Assembly: GCA_965216025.1 (NCBI GenBank)
Contig: CBDCEX010000017.1
Location: forward strand, 930,001 to 994,000
Direction: 5' to 3'
DNA length: 64,000 bases
Source of the DNA: JADFQT01 sp965216025
GTDB taxonomy: Bacteria; Chloroflexota; Dehalococcoidia; Lucifugimonadales; UBA3495
Shown here: piece by piece, positions 52,001-60,480 of the stretch
Layout: each line of letters starts with the position of its first letter
Numbering within the stretch: the first letter of the stretch is position 1
The notes under the pieces: generated by a model
Database searches by the model: none
Seen by the model: only the letters and a program-made list of their open reading frames with translations
What the model was told of the DNA's origin: nothing
Translations under genes and position numbers: made by a program

Positions 52001-53231
52001 AAGGGCAATCGCGTCTTATTATCTTTCTTAAATTTGTTTAAAATAGTAATCATCATGACGAAACTAGGGAGGGGTAGTGATGGTTCAGGCAACAGGCGCA
52101 CCCATCGCCGAATACTTCGCGGCGTTGGACGACCCGAGGATTGATCGTACCAAGCGGCACAAACTTTTGGATATCGTCACCATTGCCCTTTGTGCCACCA
52201 TCTGCGGCGCTGATTCTTGGGTGGATATCGAGCTCTTCGGCAACTGTAAAGAGGAGTGGTTCAAGTCCTTTCTGGAGTTGCCCAACGGTATCCCTTCCCA
52301 TGATACCTTCGGCGACGTCTTCGCCCGCCTGGACCCAGAGCAGTTTCAACGCTGTTTCATGGAGTGGGTCCAAGCCGTAGCCCAAGTCACCCAAGGCGAA
52401 GTGGTGGCCATCGACGGCAAGACGGTACGGCGCTCCCACGACCGTACCCTGGGCAAAAAGGCCATTCACATGGTTAACGTGTGGGCCTCGTCCCATGGCT
52501 TGGCGCTGGGCCAGACCAAGGTGGACGAGAAGTCCAATGAAATCACCGCCATCCCCAAGTTGCTACAGCTGCTGGAGCTCGCCGGTTGCATCATCACCAT
52601 CGACGCCATGGGCTGCCAGAGGGAGGTAGCCCGGGAGATCATTGAGGCTCAGGCCGACTATCTGCTGGCGGTGAAGGAGAATCAAGGCCGGCTGTACGAT
52701 GACGTTCGCGACCTTTTCGAGGGCGCCGAGGAATACGACTTCGAGGGCGTCCCCTATGACTTCGCCCGCACGCTGAACAAGGGCCACGGCCGCCTGGAAA
52801 CCCGTCAATGCTGGGTCATCACGGACCCGGACTGCCTGGACTATCTGCAAAACCGGCAGCAGTGGGCCAACCTCAACGCCGTGGTTAAGGTCACGGCTCA
52901 GCGGGAGACGGCAACCGGGACCACGGTCCACTCTCGCTACTATATCAGCAGTCTGGCCAGGCCTGCCCAGACTTTGTTGGAGGTCACCCGCCGACACTGG
53001 GGCATAGAAAACAGCTTGCACTGGTCTTTGGATGTTACCTTTCGAGAAGATCACAGCCTGGTACGTAAGGATAATGGGCCTCAAAACCTGGCAGTCCTGC
53101 GCCAGATAGCCCTCAATTTGCTGAAGCAGGAGACCAGCCTTAAACGGGGACTTCAAGGTAAACGGCTGAAAGCCGGCTGGGTTGAGGATTACCTACTCAA
53201 GGTGCTCCTTGGTTAAGACGCGATTGCCCTG
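52001..53231 (+). mobile_element. Second ISAs1-type insertion sequence, IS-B
   Basis: The ends carry the inverted repeat AGGGCAATCGCGTCTTA. The right (outer) end finishes with an intact CAGGG complement. The left (inner) end has A in place of the terminal C. Sixteen bases (51986-52001) separate it from IS-A copy 2. Confidence 0.88.
52077..53216 (+). CDS. ISAs1-family transposase of IS-B
   Basis: The single intact frame of 379 residues has the whole ISAs1 core: YFAALDDPRIDRTKRHKLLD, VVAIDGKTVRRSHD, IITIDAMGCQREVA, LLAVKENQGRLYDDV, KGHGRLETRQCW, and RRHWGIENSLHWSLDVTF with the catalytic Glu. TAGGGAGGGG precedes the start. It differs clearly from the IS-A transposase, and it may supply transposase for the shared composite. 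Confidence 0.93.
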   Translation: MMVQATGAPIAEYFAALDDPRIDRTKRHKLLDIVTIALCATICGADSWVDIELFGNCKEEWFKSFLELPNGIPSHDTFGDVFARLDPEQFQRCFMEWVQAVAQVTQGEVVAIDGKTVRRSHDRTLGKKAIHMVNVWASSHGLALGQTKVDEKSNEITAIPKLLQLLELAGCIITIDAMGCQREVAREIIEAQADYLLAVKENQGRLYDDVRDLFEGAEEYDFEGVPYDFARTLNKGHGRLETRQCWVITDPDCLDYLQNRQQWANLNAVVKVTAQRETATGTTVHSRYYISSLARPAQTLLEVTRRHWGIENSLHWSLDVTFREDHSLVRKDNGPQNLAVLRQIALNLLKQETSLKRGLQGKRLKAGWVEDYLLKVLLG

Positions 53232-53234
53232 CTG

Positions 53235-53240
53235 TATAAT
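53235..53240 (+). promoter_or_regulatory. TATAAT -10 box upstream of glycerate kinase
   Basis: A perfect TATAAT lies in the 11-bp direct repeat at the right edge of IS-B. TTAAGA (53213-53218) inside the IS end stands 16 bp upstream and could act as a hybrid -35. The kinase start is 45 bp downstream. Confidence 0.45.
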
Positions 53241-53285
53241 GCCTCCTATTCCGATAGTAAATTCGCTGGGGCCGCCCGGTTATTG

Positions 53286-54431
53286 ATGAAGATAGTGATC
53301 GCTCCCCAAAGTTTCAAGGGTAGTCTCTCCGCGATGGAGGCTGCCCGGGCCATTGCCAAGGGAGTGTTGGCGGCGGAACCCCAGGCCGAAATTGCGCTGG
53401 TACCGGTGGCGGACGGCGGCGACGGCACATTAAACGCTCTGGTGGACAGTACCAACGGGCAGGTATTTCGGAGCATAGTAACCGGACCTCTGGGTCAGGC
53501 CGTGGAGGCCCAATGGGGTGTGATGGGAGACGGCCGGACGGCGGTAGTCGAAATGGCCCAGGCTTCCGGCCTGGTTCTGGTGCCGTTCAAGCGCCGCAAC
53601 CCGCTCACTGCCACCACCCGCGGCACCGGGCAGATAATCAAAGAAGCCCTGGACAAGGGCTACTCCCGCATCATCGTCGGACTGGGCGGCAGCGCTACCA
53701 ATGATGCCGGAGCTGGTATGGCCGTGGTCCTGGGAGCCCGCTTTCTAGACGCCCAAGGACGGCCGCTTCCAGAGGGTGGGGCGGCGCTGGCCCAGCTGGC
53801 TCGCATCGACCTGAGTCAACTCCATCCCGCTCTGGAATCGGCGGAGGTAATCGGCGCCACCGACGTTACCAACCCCCTCTGCGGGCCCACCGGAGCGTCG
53901 GCGGTGTACGGGCCCCAGAAGGGCGCTACGCTGGAGATGGTTAACCGGCTGGATCATGCGCTGACCAACTTCGCCCAAGTGGCCCAGGCGGAGCTGGGCA
54001 TGGATGTTTCGAAACAGCCTGGGGCCGGAGCCGCCGGCGGGCTTGGCGCCGGACTTATGGCCTTTGCCAAGGCCGAGCTGAAGTCCGGCATTGATATGGT
54101 CTGCCAATTATTGGAGTTCGACCGGCACCTGGAAGGGGCGGACCTAGTGATCACCGGCGAGGGTCGGGCCGACATTTCCACCACCTACGATAAGGCGCCG
54201 GTGGGAGTAGCTCGCAAGGCTGAAGCTTGCGGGGTACCCACGGTGGTGCTGGCGGGCAGCTTGGGGAAGGGCTATGAAGAGCTGTATCAGCATGGGATAG
54301 CTGGTCTGGTCTGCATTGGCGACCGGCCCATGAGCTTCGAACGGAGTCTAGCCCGTACTGAGGAGCTACTGGCGGCGGCCGCGGAACGCACCATGCGTTT
54401 GCTGCGGGTAGGGTCCGGCCTGCGCATCTAA
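53286..54431 (+). CDS. glxK: Glycerate kinase
   Basis: The 381-residue enzyme phosphorylates D-glycerate, usually to 2-phosphoglycerate in this family. Conserved segments are MKIVIAPQSFKGSLSAMEAA, VPVADGGDGTLNALV, GLGGSATNDAGAGM, GAAGGLGAGLMAF and DLVITGEGRADIST. ATG 53286 is preferred over TTG 53283. The gene stands alone behind the IS-A/IS-B pair, so its promoter may have been rebuilt by the insertion. Confidence 0.94.
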   Translation: MKIVIAPQSFKGSLSAMEAARAIAKGVLAAEPQAEIALVPVADGGDGTLNALVDSTNGQVFRSIVTGPLGQAVEAQWGVMGDGRTAVVEMAQASGLVLVPFKRRNPLTATTRGTGQIIKEALDKGYSRIIVGLGGSATNDAGAGMAVVLGARFLDAQGRPLPEGGAALAQLARIDLSQLHPALESAEVIGATDVTNPLCGPTGASAVYGPQKGATLEMVNRLDHALTNFAQVAQAELGMDVSKQPGAGAAGGLGAGLMAFAKAELKSGIDMVCQLLEFDRHLEGADLVITGEGRADISTTYDKAPVGVARKAEACGVPTVVLAGSLGKGYEELYQHGIAGLVCIGDRPMSFERSLARTEELLAAAAERTMRLLRVGSGLRI

Positions 54432-54528
54432 ATGAGCGTGGGTGAAAGTCCTGGGTGATTCCGTAGGGGCGCACGGCCGTGGCGCCCTACCATGTCCCAA
54501 AACAATCACTCGTCATCAAGAAATCGGA

Positions 54529-54930
54529 TCAGACGAGCCGCTCTTTGACAAAGTCCACGACAAATTGGGACAGCTCGATGGCCCGGTCGGCGTCATCGCC
54601 ATCGAAGGCCTCGGAGGAGATTCCGCTGGGCAGGTATCCCGGGTAGCGGGTTATCTCATAATACTTGTCCAGCTGGCGGGCCTCGCTCTTGATGGTGTCG
54701 AAGAACATCTCAAAGATTTTCGCGTCTTCGCACAGATCGGTCAGCGAATGGCCCCAGACATCCTCCGCTCCCCGATGGTAGAGATATGCTTTGACCGCCT
54801 TCTCCGCCGCCTGCTGGCAGAGAAAACAGGCCAGATTGAACCGTTTTCCTTGCTGGTTGTACGCGGCGTCCAGCAAATCCTGCTCCGCCTGTCGGAGCCA
54901 GCGGGCTCCCTCCGATTTGTGGTCAGGCAT
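54529..54930 (-). CDS. HEPN-domain protein
   Basis: The 133-residue helical protein fits the HEPN family: RWLRQAEQDLLDAAYNQQGK, CFLCQQAAEKAVKAYLYHRG and GHSLTDL. The family often forms toxin partners of minimal nucleotidyltransferases. The neighbour at 54923 is such a protein and its frame overlaps this one by 8 bases, so the two are translationally coupled. Confidence 0.87.
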   Translation of the reverse strand: MPDHKSEGARWLRQAEQDLLDAAYNQQGKRFNLACFLCQQAAEKAVKAYLYHRGAEDVWGHSLTDLCEDAKIFEMFFDTIKSEARQLDKYYEITRYPGYLPSGISSEAFDGDDADRAIELSQFVVDFVKERLV

Positions 54931-55264
54931 CGAAAAGCACCCGTCCTTTTTGGCACGCGGCGTAGAGCGCCGGCAAAGTGTCTTGCAGGGTTGCGAACTC
55001 TTCCGGGGTATAGACCTGGGTGTTGACCGCCACGTAACTCCCCAAGTGGTAAGAGAAAAAGTCGGCCCGCCGGCCGAAGGTGGCGTCGGTCTTATGAACC
55101 ACTATCAGGTCTATGCTGCTGTCAGGGCTGTAATCCTCGGTTACCATGTCCCCGGTCAGGATTACCTTCTCGACCCCCAAAGTGGGCAGCAGGTCCTGAA
55201 TACCGCCCAACTCCCTTTCCAACATTTGCTTGCGAAATTCGGTAAAGCCCACGCGCATCGGCAT
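54923..55264 (-). CDS. MNT-type minimal nucleotidyltransferase
   Basis: The 113-residue protein has the Pol-beta-like motif as GDMVTEDYSPDSSIDLIVV. The usual GS is GD, while the catalytic D-x-D pattern (DSSID) is kept. It is the first gene of the HEPN/MNT pair and starts M-P-M-R. The change in the GS motif could lower or alter activity. The role is inferred from HEPN/MNT antitoxins that modify their partner. Confidence 0.82.
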   Translation of the reverse strand: MPMRVGFTEFRKQMLERELGGIQDLLPTLGVEKVILTGDMVTEDYSPDSSIDLIVVHKTDATFGRRADFFSYHLGSYVAVNTQVYTPEEFATLQDTLPALYAACQKGRVLFDA

Positions 55265-55284
55265 ATTTACCCTCTCCCAAGTAC

Positions 55285-55306
55285 CCGGGGCATCATTTAG
55301 CCCCGG
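55285..55306 (-). terminator. GC-rich hairpin between lutC and the MNT gene
   Basis: CCGGGGC pairs with GCCCCGG around ATCATTTA. No T-run follows on the minus strand, so it could be a weak terminator for lutABC or an mRNA-stabilising hairpin. Confidence 0.4.
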
Positions 55307-55314
55307 AGCATTAA

Positions 55315-56085
55315 TCAGCCCAAAATGATCATGTGGACTTCTTTGGGGCCGTGAACCCCCACCACCAGCGTCTGCTCTATATCCGCCGTCCGGCTGGGAC
55401 CGGTGATGAAGTTCAGATAGCTTCCCATGTCCCCGCCATTGCGGTAGTAATCCAAGCGCCGCCGCAGGAACAGGTCATCCATAGTATCCACCACGTCCTG
55501 CGGCCTGACCAGCGCCAGATGCACCGGCGGGGCCAGCGACACCAGACGGCTTAGACCGGCACGAGGCAATACTACCACCGAGCCGGTCTCGGCGACAGCG
55601 TAGTCGGCGCCGGTTATCCCGATGTCGGCGTCGATCATCTCCTGGCGCAAGGCCGCCCCAGAACCAGTTTCATTCCTAGCGACTATCGTCGTGACTATCT
55701 CAGTTCGCGTGCCCGGCCGCTGCAACATCGAGTCCACCGCCAACTGCTGGAACACATCCTCAGTTGACCGCACCGCCCGCTTAACTCCCAGCTGGGTCAT
55801 CACCGAGCTCAGGTATCCCAGAGCTTCCTCGGCATCGGGGGCTCGCCTCACTATCCAGCCCCGCCGAGCGGCGGTTTGGGCCAACGCCTCCAGACGGGCG
55901 TCCCGGCCGGTCTCCAGACGCGTCTGCAGGTCTCGCTCCAGCGCCTCCAGATCGGCCAGCGATTCCTTTAATCTGGCGTAAGGCGGAACCGGTGGAGAGG
56001 CCACGGAGCGTCCCAGAGCTTGGCGGACTGACGCCAGGAACTCTTCTTTAGGGGTGCCGAGGTGTTCGAGCGGGTGATCGACCAT
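55315..56085 (-). CDS. lutC: LUD-domain protein LutC
   Basis: The 256-residue protein is the third subunit of the LutABC L-lactate oxidation system. LUD-domain features are DADIGITGADYAVAETGSVV, SRLVSLAPPVHLALV and NFITGPSRTADIEQTLVVGV with a C-terminal GPKEVHMIIL. It starts 11 bp after lutB and is the last gene of the operon. Confidence 0.93.
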   Translation of the reverse strand: MVDHPLEHLGTPKEEFLASVRQALGRSVASPPVPPYARLKESLADLEALERDLQTRLETGRDARLEALAQTAARRGWIVRRAPDAEEALGYLSSVMTQLGVKRAVRSTEDVFQQLAVDSMLQRPGTRTEIVTTIVARNETGSGAALRQEMIDADIGITGADYAVAETGSVVVLPRAGLSRLVSLAPPVHLALVRPQDVVDTMDDLFLRRRLDYYRNGGDMGSYLNFITGPSRTADIEQTLVVGVHGPKEVHMIILG

Positions 56086-56096
56086 GAGTTAGCCGC

Positions 56097-57581
56097 CTAT
56101 CCGTCTGCGCTTCGGTTCGCGGAGTGGGTCTCGGAAGACCCGCCGCCCGAGGCTAGCTCCTGTTTCCAGAGGTCCCGAAAACTACGCTGGGGCAGCGCGG
56201 GTAAATCGCGCTGGTGGGTCCATCGGGACGCGGGAGGCAAGGGCGCTCTCCGGATAGTCCCATTCCTCGCCCAGGGCCGCGCCAGCAGGCGGGCCAGCTT
56301 GCGGGCGATAGTCAGCAAAGCGGGCTTGCTCATGACCCTGGTAAATAGCCGGGCCAGTAGCGATTCAGAGAGAGTGGCTGACCTTTCCGCGGGATCCGGA
56401 CTTTCGGAGAGCAGATGTCTTTGGTGCAGCAGCATGCGGGGGATATTTATCTTTACCGGGCAGACCTCCCGGCAGGCGCCGCAGAGACTGGAGGCAAAGG
56501 GCAGGTCTTTGGCTTGCTTCAACCCCACCAGAGCGGGCGAAACCACCGCGCCGATGGGGCCGGGGTATACCCAGCCGTAAGCATGGCCTCCCACCTTCTG
56601 GTAAACCGGACAGATATTGAGGCAGGCCCCGCACCGGATGCAATAAAGGGCCTCTCTTAGTTCGGGGTCCGCCAGCAAGCGGGAACGGCCGTTGTCCACC
56701 AGCACCAGGTGAAACTCTTCCGGCCCGTCTTCGTCCCCGTCGCGGCGCGGCCCGCTGACCATGCTGACATAGCTGGTCAGCGCCTGTCCGGTGGCGGAGC
56801 GAGGCAGCAGGCGCAGAAACATCGCCAGGTCCTGCAGGGAGGGGATTACCTTCTCCATGCCGGTAATGCCGATGTGGATGCGGGGCGCGGAGGTGCAGAG
56901 ACGCCCATTGCCTTCGTTGGTGATGATAACCAGCGTGCCGGTTTCGGCGACCAGGAAGTTGGCCCCGCTGATACCCAGGTCGGCCTGGAAAAACTTATCT
57001 CGCAGGACATCCCGAGCTACCCGGGCCATGGCCTCTATATCGTCGGTGAGGGGTACCCCCAGTTTTTGGTGGAGTAGCTGCGACACCTCTTCCTTGGTTT
57101 TGTGCAGGGCCGGCGCCACCAAATGGGAGGGGGTTTCTCCGGCCAGCTGGATGATGTACTCTCCCAGGTCGGTTTCGTAGACATCAACCCCGTTCTGCTC
57201 GAGGACCTCATTCAGGCTCAGCTCCTCGGAGACCATCGACTTGCTCTTTACGGCGACCCTAACCCCTCGGCTGGTGGCCAGCTGCGCCACGATGGCGTTG
57301 GCCTGCGCCGCATCCTTGGCGAAGTGGACGTGCCCGCCGGCCCGCTCGACCTTTTCCGTCAGCAGCTCCAGATAGTAATCCAGGTGCTCCAGCGTATGGA
57401 CTTTGATCTGGCGGGCTTCCTCCCGCCACTTCTCCCACCGATCCTGACCAACCTCATTGATCGCCTCCAGGCGGGCGCCGTCGAAGCCGGTCCCGGCCCT
57501 CCGCAGGGCATCCTGCAGCTGGGCGTTTTGCATCGAAAGCACCGAGGCGGGGAAGAAGTTCTGGGTGTTAATCTGGGGCAC
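56097..57581 (-). CDS. lutB: Iron-sulfur LUD protein LutB
   Basis: The 494-residue protein has an N-terminal LUD domain (VAVKSKSMVSEELSLNEVLE, LGISGANFLVAETGTLVI), two 4Fe-4S clusters (CIRCGACLNICPVYQ and CGACREVCPVKINIP) and a C-terminal DUF3390-like tail. It carries electrons in lactate oxidation to pyruvate. Its start overlaps the lutA stop. Confidence 0.95.
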   Translation of the reverse strand: MPQINTQNFFPASVLSMQNAQLQDALRRAGTGFDGARLEAINEVGQDRWEKWREEARQIKVHTLEHLDYYLELLTEKVERAGGHVHFAKDAAQANAIVAQLATSRGVRVAVKSKSMVSEELSLNEVLEQNGVDVYETDLGEYIIQLAGETPSHLVAPALHKTKEEVSQLLHQKLGVPLTDDIEAMARVARDVLRDKFFQADLGISGANFLVAETGTLVIITNEGNGRLCTSAPRIHIGITGMEKVIPSLQDLAMFLRLLPRSATGQALTSYVSMVSGPRRDGDEDGPEEFHLVLVDNGRSRLLADPELREALYCIRCGACLNICPVYQKVGGHAYGWVYPGPIGAVVSPALVGLKQAKDLPFASSLCGACREVCPVKINIPRMLLHQRHLLSESPDPAERSATLSESLLARLFTRVMSKPALLTIARKLARLLARPWARNGTIRRAPLPPASRWTHQRDLPALPQRSFRDLWKQELASGGGSSETHSANRSADG

Positions 57582-58324
57582 TAGCGGGTCTCCCCATCCA
57601 GCACCTGGGCCAGATGACGGACTTTGATGTCATTGCCGCGGCGGCTGAGGGTTCCGCCAATTTGCATCAGGCAACCCATGTCGCAGGAGACCAGGGTATC
57701 AGCGCCGGTGGCTAAAACATTGTCCGCCTTGTCGGCGCCCATGCCCTCCGAAATATGGGGATACTTCACCGAAAAGCTGCCGCCGAAGCCACAGCACGAT
57801 TCGGCCTGGGGGAGGTCAACCAGATTCAAATCGGCCACTTGGCCCAGCAGCAGCTCGGGTGCTTCCCGCTCCCCTACCTCCCTCAGCAGGTGGCAGCTGG
57901 GATGATATACGGCTGTGCCCGAATAGACGGCGCTCAGATCTCTGACTTCCAAAACCCGAACCAAAAACTCAGAAAACTCGTAGACTTTATCAGCCAGCGC
58001 CTGGGCTCGGGCATAATTTTGCGGGTCACCGGCGAACAAGTCCAGGTAGAAAACGCGCATCATGGCCGCGCAGGAGCCGGAGGGAACGACTACATAGGAA
58101 CTTTCGGCAAAACTAGAGAAGACCCGCTGGGCCAATTGTCGCGCCTGCCGGGTGAACCCGGCATTGTAAAGGGGCTGGCCGCAGCAAGTCTGGTCGAGGG
58201 GGAAATCCAGATCCACTCCCATCCGCCGCAAAACTCGCACCACGCTAGCACCGACCTGCGGATAAAGCTGGTCTATAATACAGGTGGCGAACAGGGAAAC
58301 TTTTATCGGTTCTGTGCGAGCCAA
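57581..58324 (-). CDS. lutA: CCG-domain protein LutA
   Basis: The 247-residue protein has the two cysteine-rich CCG motifs of LutA/GlpC: DQTCCGQPLYNAGF and ESCCGFGGSFSVK. The frame starts at TTG 58324 (MARTEPIKVSLFATC); no nearby ATG fits. It is the first gene of lutABC. IS-A copy 3 lies 105 bp upstream and may separate the operon from older regulatory sequence. Confidence 0.93.
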   Translation of the reverse strand: MARTEPIKVSLFATCIIDQLYPQVGASVVRVLRRMGVDLDFPLDQTCCGQPLYNAGFTRQARQLAQRVFSSFAESSYVVVPSGSCAAMMRVFYLDLFAGDPQNYARAQALADKVYEFSEFLVRVLEVRDLSAVYSGTAVYHPSCHLLREVGEREAPELLLGQVADLNLVDLPQAESCCGFGGSFSVKYPHISEGMGADKADNVLATGADTLVSCDMGCLMQIGGTLSRRGNDIKVRHLAQVLDGETR

Positions 58325-58493
58325 AGTTCTACCAATATTATCCGGCTGTCATTATCCCTTGGGCCTAGCTTTGCCGAGCCTAAGGGTAGCAGACGGGATT
58401 GGTCATAGCAACCGAAGGTTGGGGCCTGCCCAGGGCCTTTTCATTTTCTCAAAGTAGTATAAAATTATTTACCAGTTTAAGCGGGAGGGGAGG

Positions 58494-59118
58494 ATGATGA
58501 CTTTGAGAGAAGCGCTGGATTTGGTGCCTGACTTCCGGAGTAGCCAAGGGCGACGCCACTCTTTGGGGGCGATCCTGGCCTTGGCCACCTGTGCCATGCT
58601 GTGCGGCGCCCGCAGCTTATACGCCATAGCTCAATGGGGGCGGGACCAAGGGGGTGCTACGGCGCAGCTTTTGGGGTTCAGCCAGGAGAAGACACCCTGC
58701 GTGGCCACCCTCCACCGGGTGTTCAAGGGCCTGGACGTGGCGGCCTTTGAGGCAGAAGTCGGCAAATAGCGGGGTAGAGGCGGATGACCCCCTGTCCCTG
58801 GACGGGAAAACCTTGCGAGGGGTCCACGGCCAAGAGATACCCGGGGTCCATCTGGTGTCGGCCTACGCTAGCCGCGCTGGGGCAGTGCTGGCGCAGGTAG
58901 CTGCGCCGGGCAAAGGGGAAGAATTGGCGGCGGTCAAAGAAGTATTGGGCCAGGTACCCCTGAAGGGTCGGGTAGTAGTGGCTGATGCCTTACTGACCCA
59001 ACGGAAAGTCTGTGAGCAGATTGTGGCAGGCGGCGGAGAGTATCTGCTGCCAGTTAAAGAGAATCAGCCCACCTTGCGCCGAGACCTGGAGGTGGCTTTT
59101 TCCCCTGCTAGGAACTGA
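58494..59118 (+). pseudogene. IS-A copy 3 transposase, first frame, broken
   Basis: The frame is the same as in copies 1 and 2 until AAFEAEVG. An 11-bp deletion between two GGCAA repeats (near 58759-58766) then creates a stop. The rest (SGVEADDPLSLDGKTLRGVH to LEVAFSPARN) continues in another frame to 59118. This copy cannot make the first half of the transposase. Confidence 0.85.
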
Positions 59119-59683
59119 GAGGGCTGGTGGGCCAACCGTACCTCCCTGGCTAGCAGCGGAGTGGCGAGCACGCGGGGCCAAGCTGACGGTCTGGGCCGAT
59201 GCTCCAGTAAAGCGGCGTCATGGGCGGCTGGAGCGGCGAGAGTTGTGGGCCTTGGCCGACCCAGAGCTAAATGGCTACGTGGGCAGCGCTGGGACGGTCG
59301 GGGAAGCGTGGCCGCATCTGCAACAGGTGTGTCGGCTAGAGCGCCAGCGGGTCGTGAAGGGCAAGAAACAGGTGGCTGTGAGCTATGCAATTAGCAGTCT
59401 CCCAGCCACTGATGCCGATGCGAGGCGATTGTTGAGCCTTTCCCGTGGGCACTGGGGCATCGAGAACCGCCTCCACTGGGTACGGGATGTGACCTTCGAC
59501 GAGGACCGCTCTCAGGTGCGCACTGGGGCCGCCCCACAGGTTCTGGCGGGCCTGCGGAACCTGGTCATCAGCTTGGTACGTCGGGCTGGGCATTCCAACG
59601 TAGCCGCTGCCCTACGCCGCCACAATGCCCATCTCAGCGAAGCTTTCGACATGATGGGCTTTACCTACCAGGCAGGAGAATGA
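59012..59683 (+). CDS. IS-A copy 3 transposase, second frame
   Basis: The 223 residues equal those of copy 2, ending YQAGE. It is intact but has no usable first half in this copy. Confidence 0.8.
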   Translation: MSRLWQAAESICCQLKRISPPCAETWRWLFPLLGTERAGGPTVPPWLAAEWRARGAKLTVWADAPVKRRHGRLERRELWALADPELNGYVGSAGTVGEAWPHLQQVCRLERQRVVKGKKQVAVSYAISSLPATDADARRLLSLSRGHWGIENRLHWVRDVTFDEDRSQVRTGAAPQVLAGLRNLVISLVRRAGHSNVAAALRRHNAHLSEAFDMMGFTYQAGE

Positions 59684-59696
59684 AAAGGCCCTGGGG

Positions 59697-59827
59697 GCCT
59701 GCGTCAAAAGTATCGACGGGCCCGGTGGCAGCGTATTCGGCGCTCCGGCGGAAGCCGGAGCGCAGATGCCGCTCCCTGGTTGTTGGGTAGATGACGTTGG
59801 ATTCCGGCCTGAGCCGGAATGACGTGC
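59697..59827 (+). repeat. Repeat R2, copy 1 (CCGGAATGACG type)
   Basis: It begins near TGCGTCAAAAGTATCGACGG and ends with GGATTCCGGCCTGAGCCGGA followed by ATGACG. The CCGGCCTGAGCCGG block is a short palindrome. It precedes the FKBP gene and is matched by a second copy at 61920. Confidence 0.8.
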
Positions 59828-59859
59828 AAAGGGATTATTTTCTGTTTTAGGAGAGGCGG

Positions 59860-60474
59860 ATGATTCGGTACCTGGTGGTAGCTACAGTATTGGTCCTGCT
59901 GGCGGCCTGCGGCGAAACCACGCCCACTCGTTGGCCCACCACTACTCCCGCCCCCGCAGCCGCAAGCGAGGCGGAATCTACAGGGGTTTCGGATGCCAGT
60001 TCCAGCGGTGCGGCGAAGGCGGCACCTGCCGACACTTCCGGGAATAGCGTTTCCGGGGAGAGTGGCGCCCCGGCCTCGAATGGGGCATCATACGGTGAGG
60101 AAAGTTACGGGAGTGAATCAGAGGAGGATATCGTGGTCACAGACTCCGGCTTGCAGATTAAAGACCTGGTGGTTGGAACCGGCGAGCAGGCCCGTGAGGG
60201 CGCCATTGTCGCGGTTCACTACACCGGCTGGCTGCTGGATGGGACCAAGTTCGACAGTTCGGTGGACCGAGGGACGCCCTTTGAATTTCCCCTCGGACAG
60301 GGTCGCGTGATCAAGGGTTGGGATGAGGGCGTGGCCACGATGCGGGTAGGCGGGAAAAGAGAGTTGAACATCCCGCCGGAGTTGGCTTACGGAGACCGGG
60401 GAGCGGGCGCCCTAATTAAGGCTGGCGCCACCCTTGTTTTTGAGGTCGAGCTTTTGGAGGTCAAGGACCCCTAG
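59860..60474 (+). CDS. FKBP-type peptidyl-prolyl isomerase lipoprotein
   Basis: The 204-residue precursor has lipobox LLAAC (Cys 17), a Ser/Ala/Glu-rich linker to about residue 88, and one FKBP domain. Domain signs are GAIVAVHYTGWLLDGTKFDS, PFEFPLGQGRVIKGWDEGV, RELNIPPELAYGDRG and LVFEVELLEV. It should catalyse proline isomerisation outside the membrane. An IS66 element is inserted exactly at its stop codon. Confidence 0.94.
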   Translation: MIRYLVVATVLVLLAACGETTPTRWPTTTPAPAAASEAESTGVSDASSSGAAKAAPADTSGNSVSGESGAPASNGASYGEESYGSESEEDIVVTDSGLQIKDLVVGTGEQAREGAIVAVHYTGWLLDGTKFDSSVDRGTPFEFPLGQGRVIKGWDEGVATMRVGGKRELNIPPELAYGDRGAGALIKAGATLVFEVELLEVKDP

Positions 60475-60480
60475 AGCGGG

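Larger units (their letters stand above)
58431..59693 (+). mobile_element. ISAs1-type insertion sequence, IS-A copy 3
   Basis: The copy is inverted relative to copies 1 and 2. It has the terminal CAGGGCCTTTTCATT on both sides and a 9-bp direct repeat GGGGCCTGC at 58421-58429 and 59694-59702. It is 10 bp shorter than the others: 11 bases lost from the first frame and one gained near the left end. Confidence 0.92.

Noticed and set aside
59061..59120. In-frame stop of the IS-A first frame as a selenocysteine codon
   Set aside because: The continuing homology lies in another frame, so it is a frame break and not a recoded stop.
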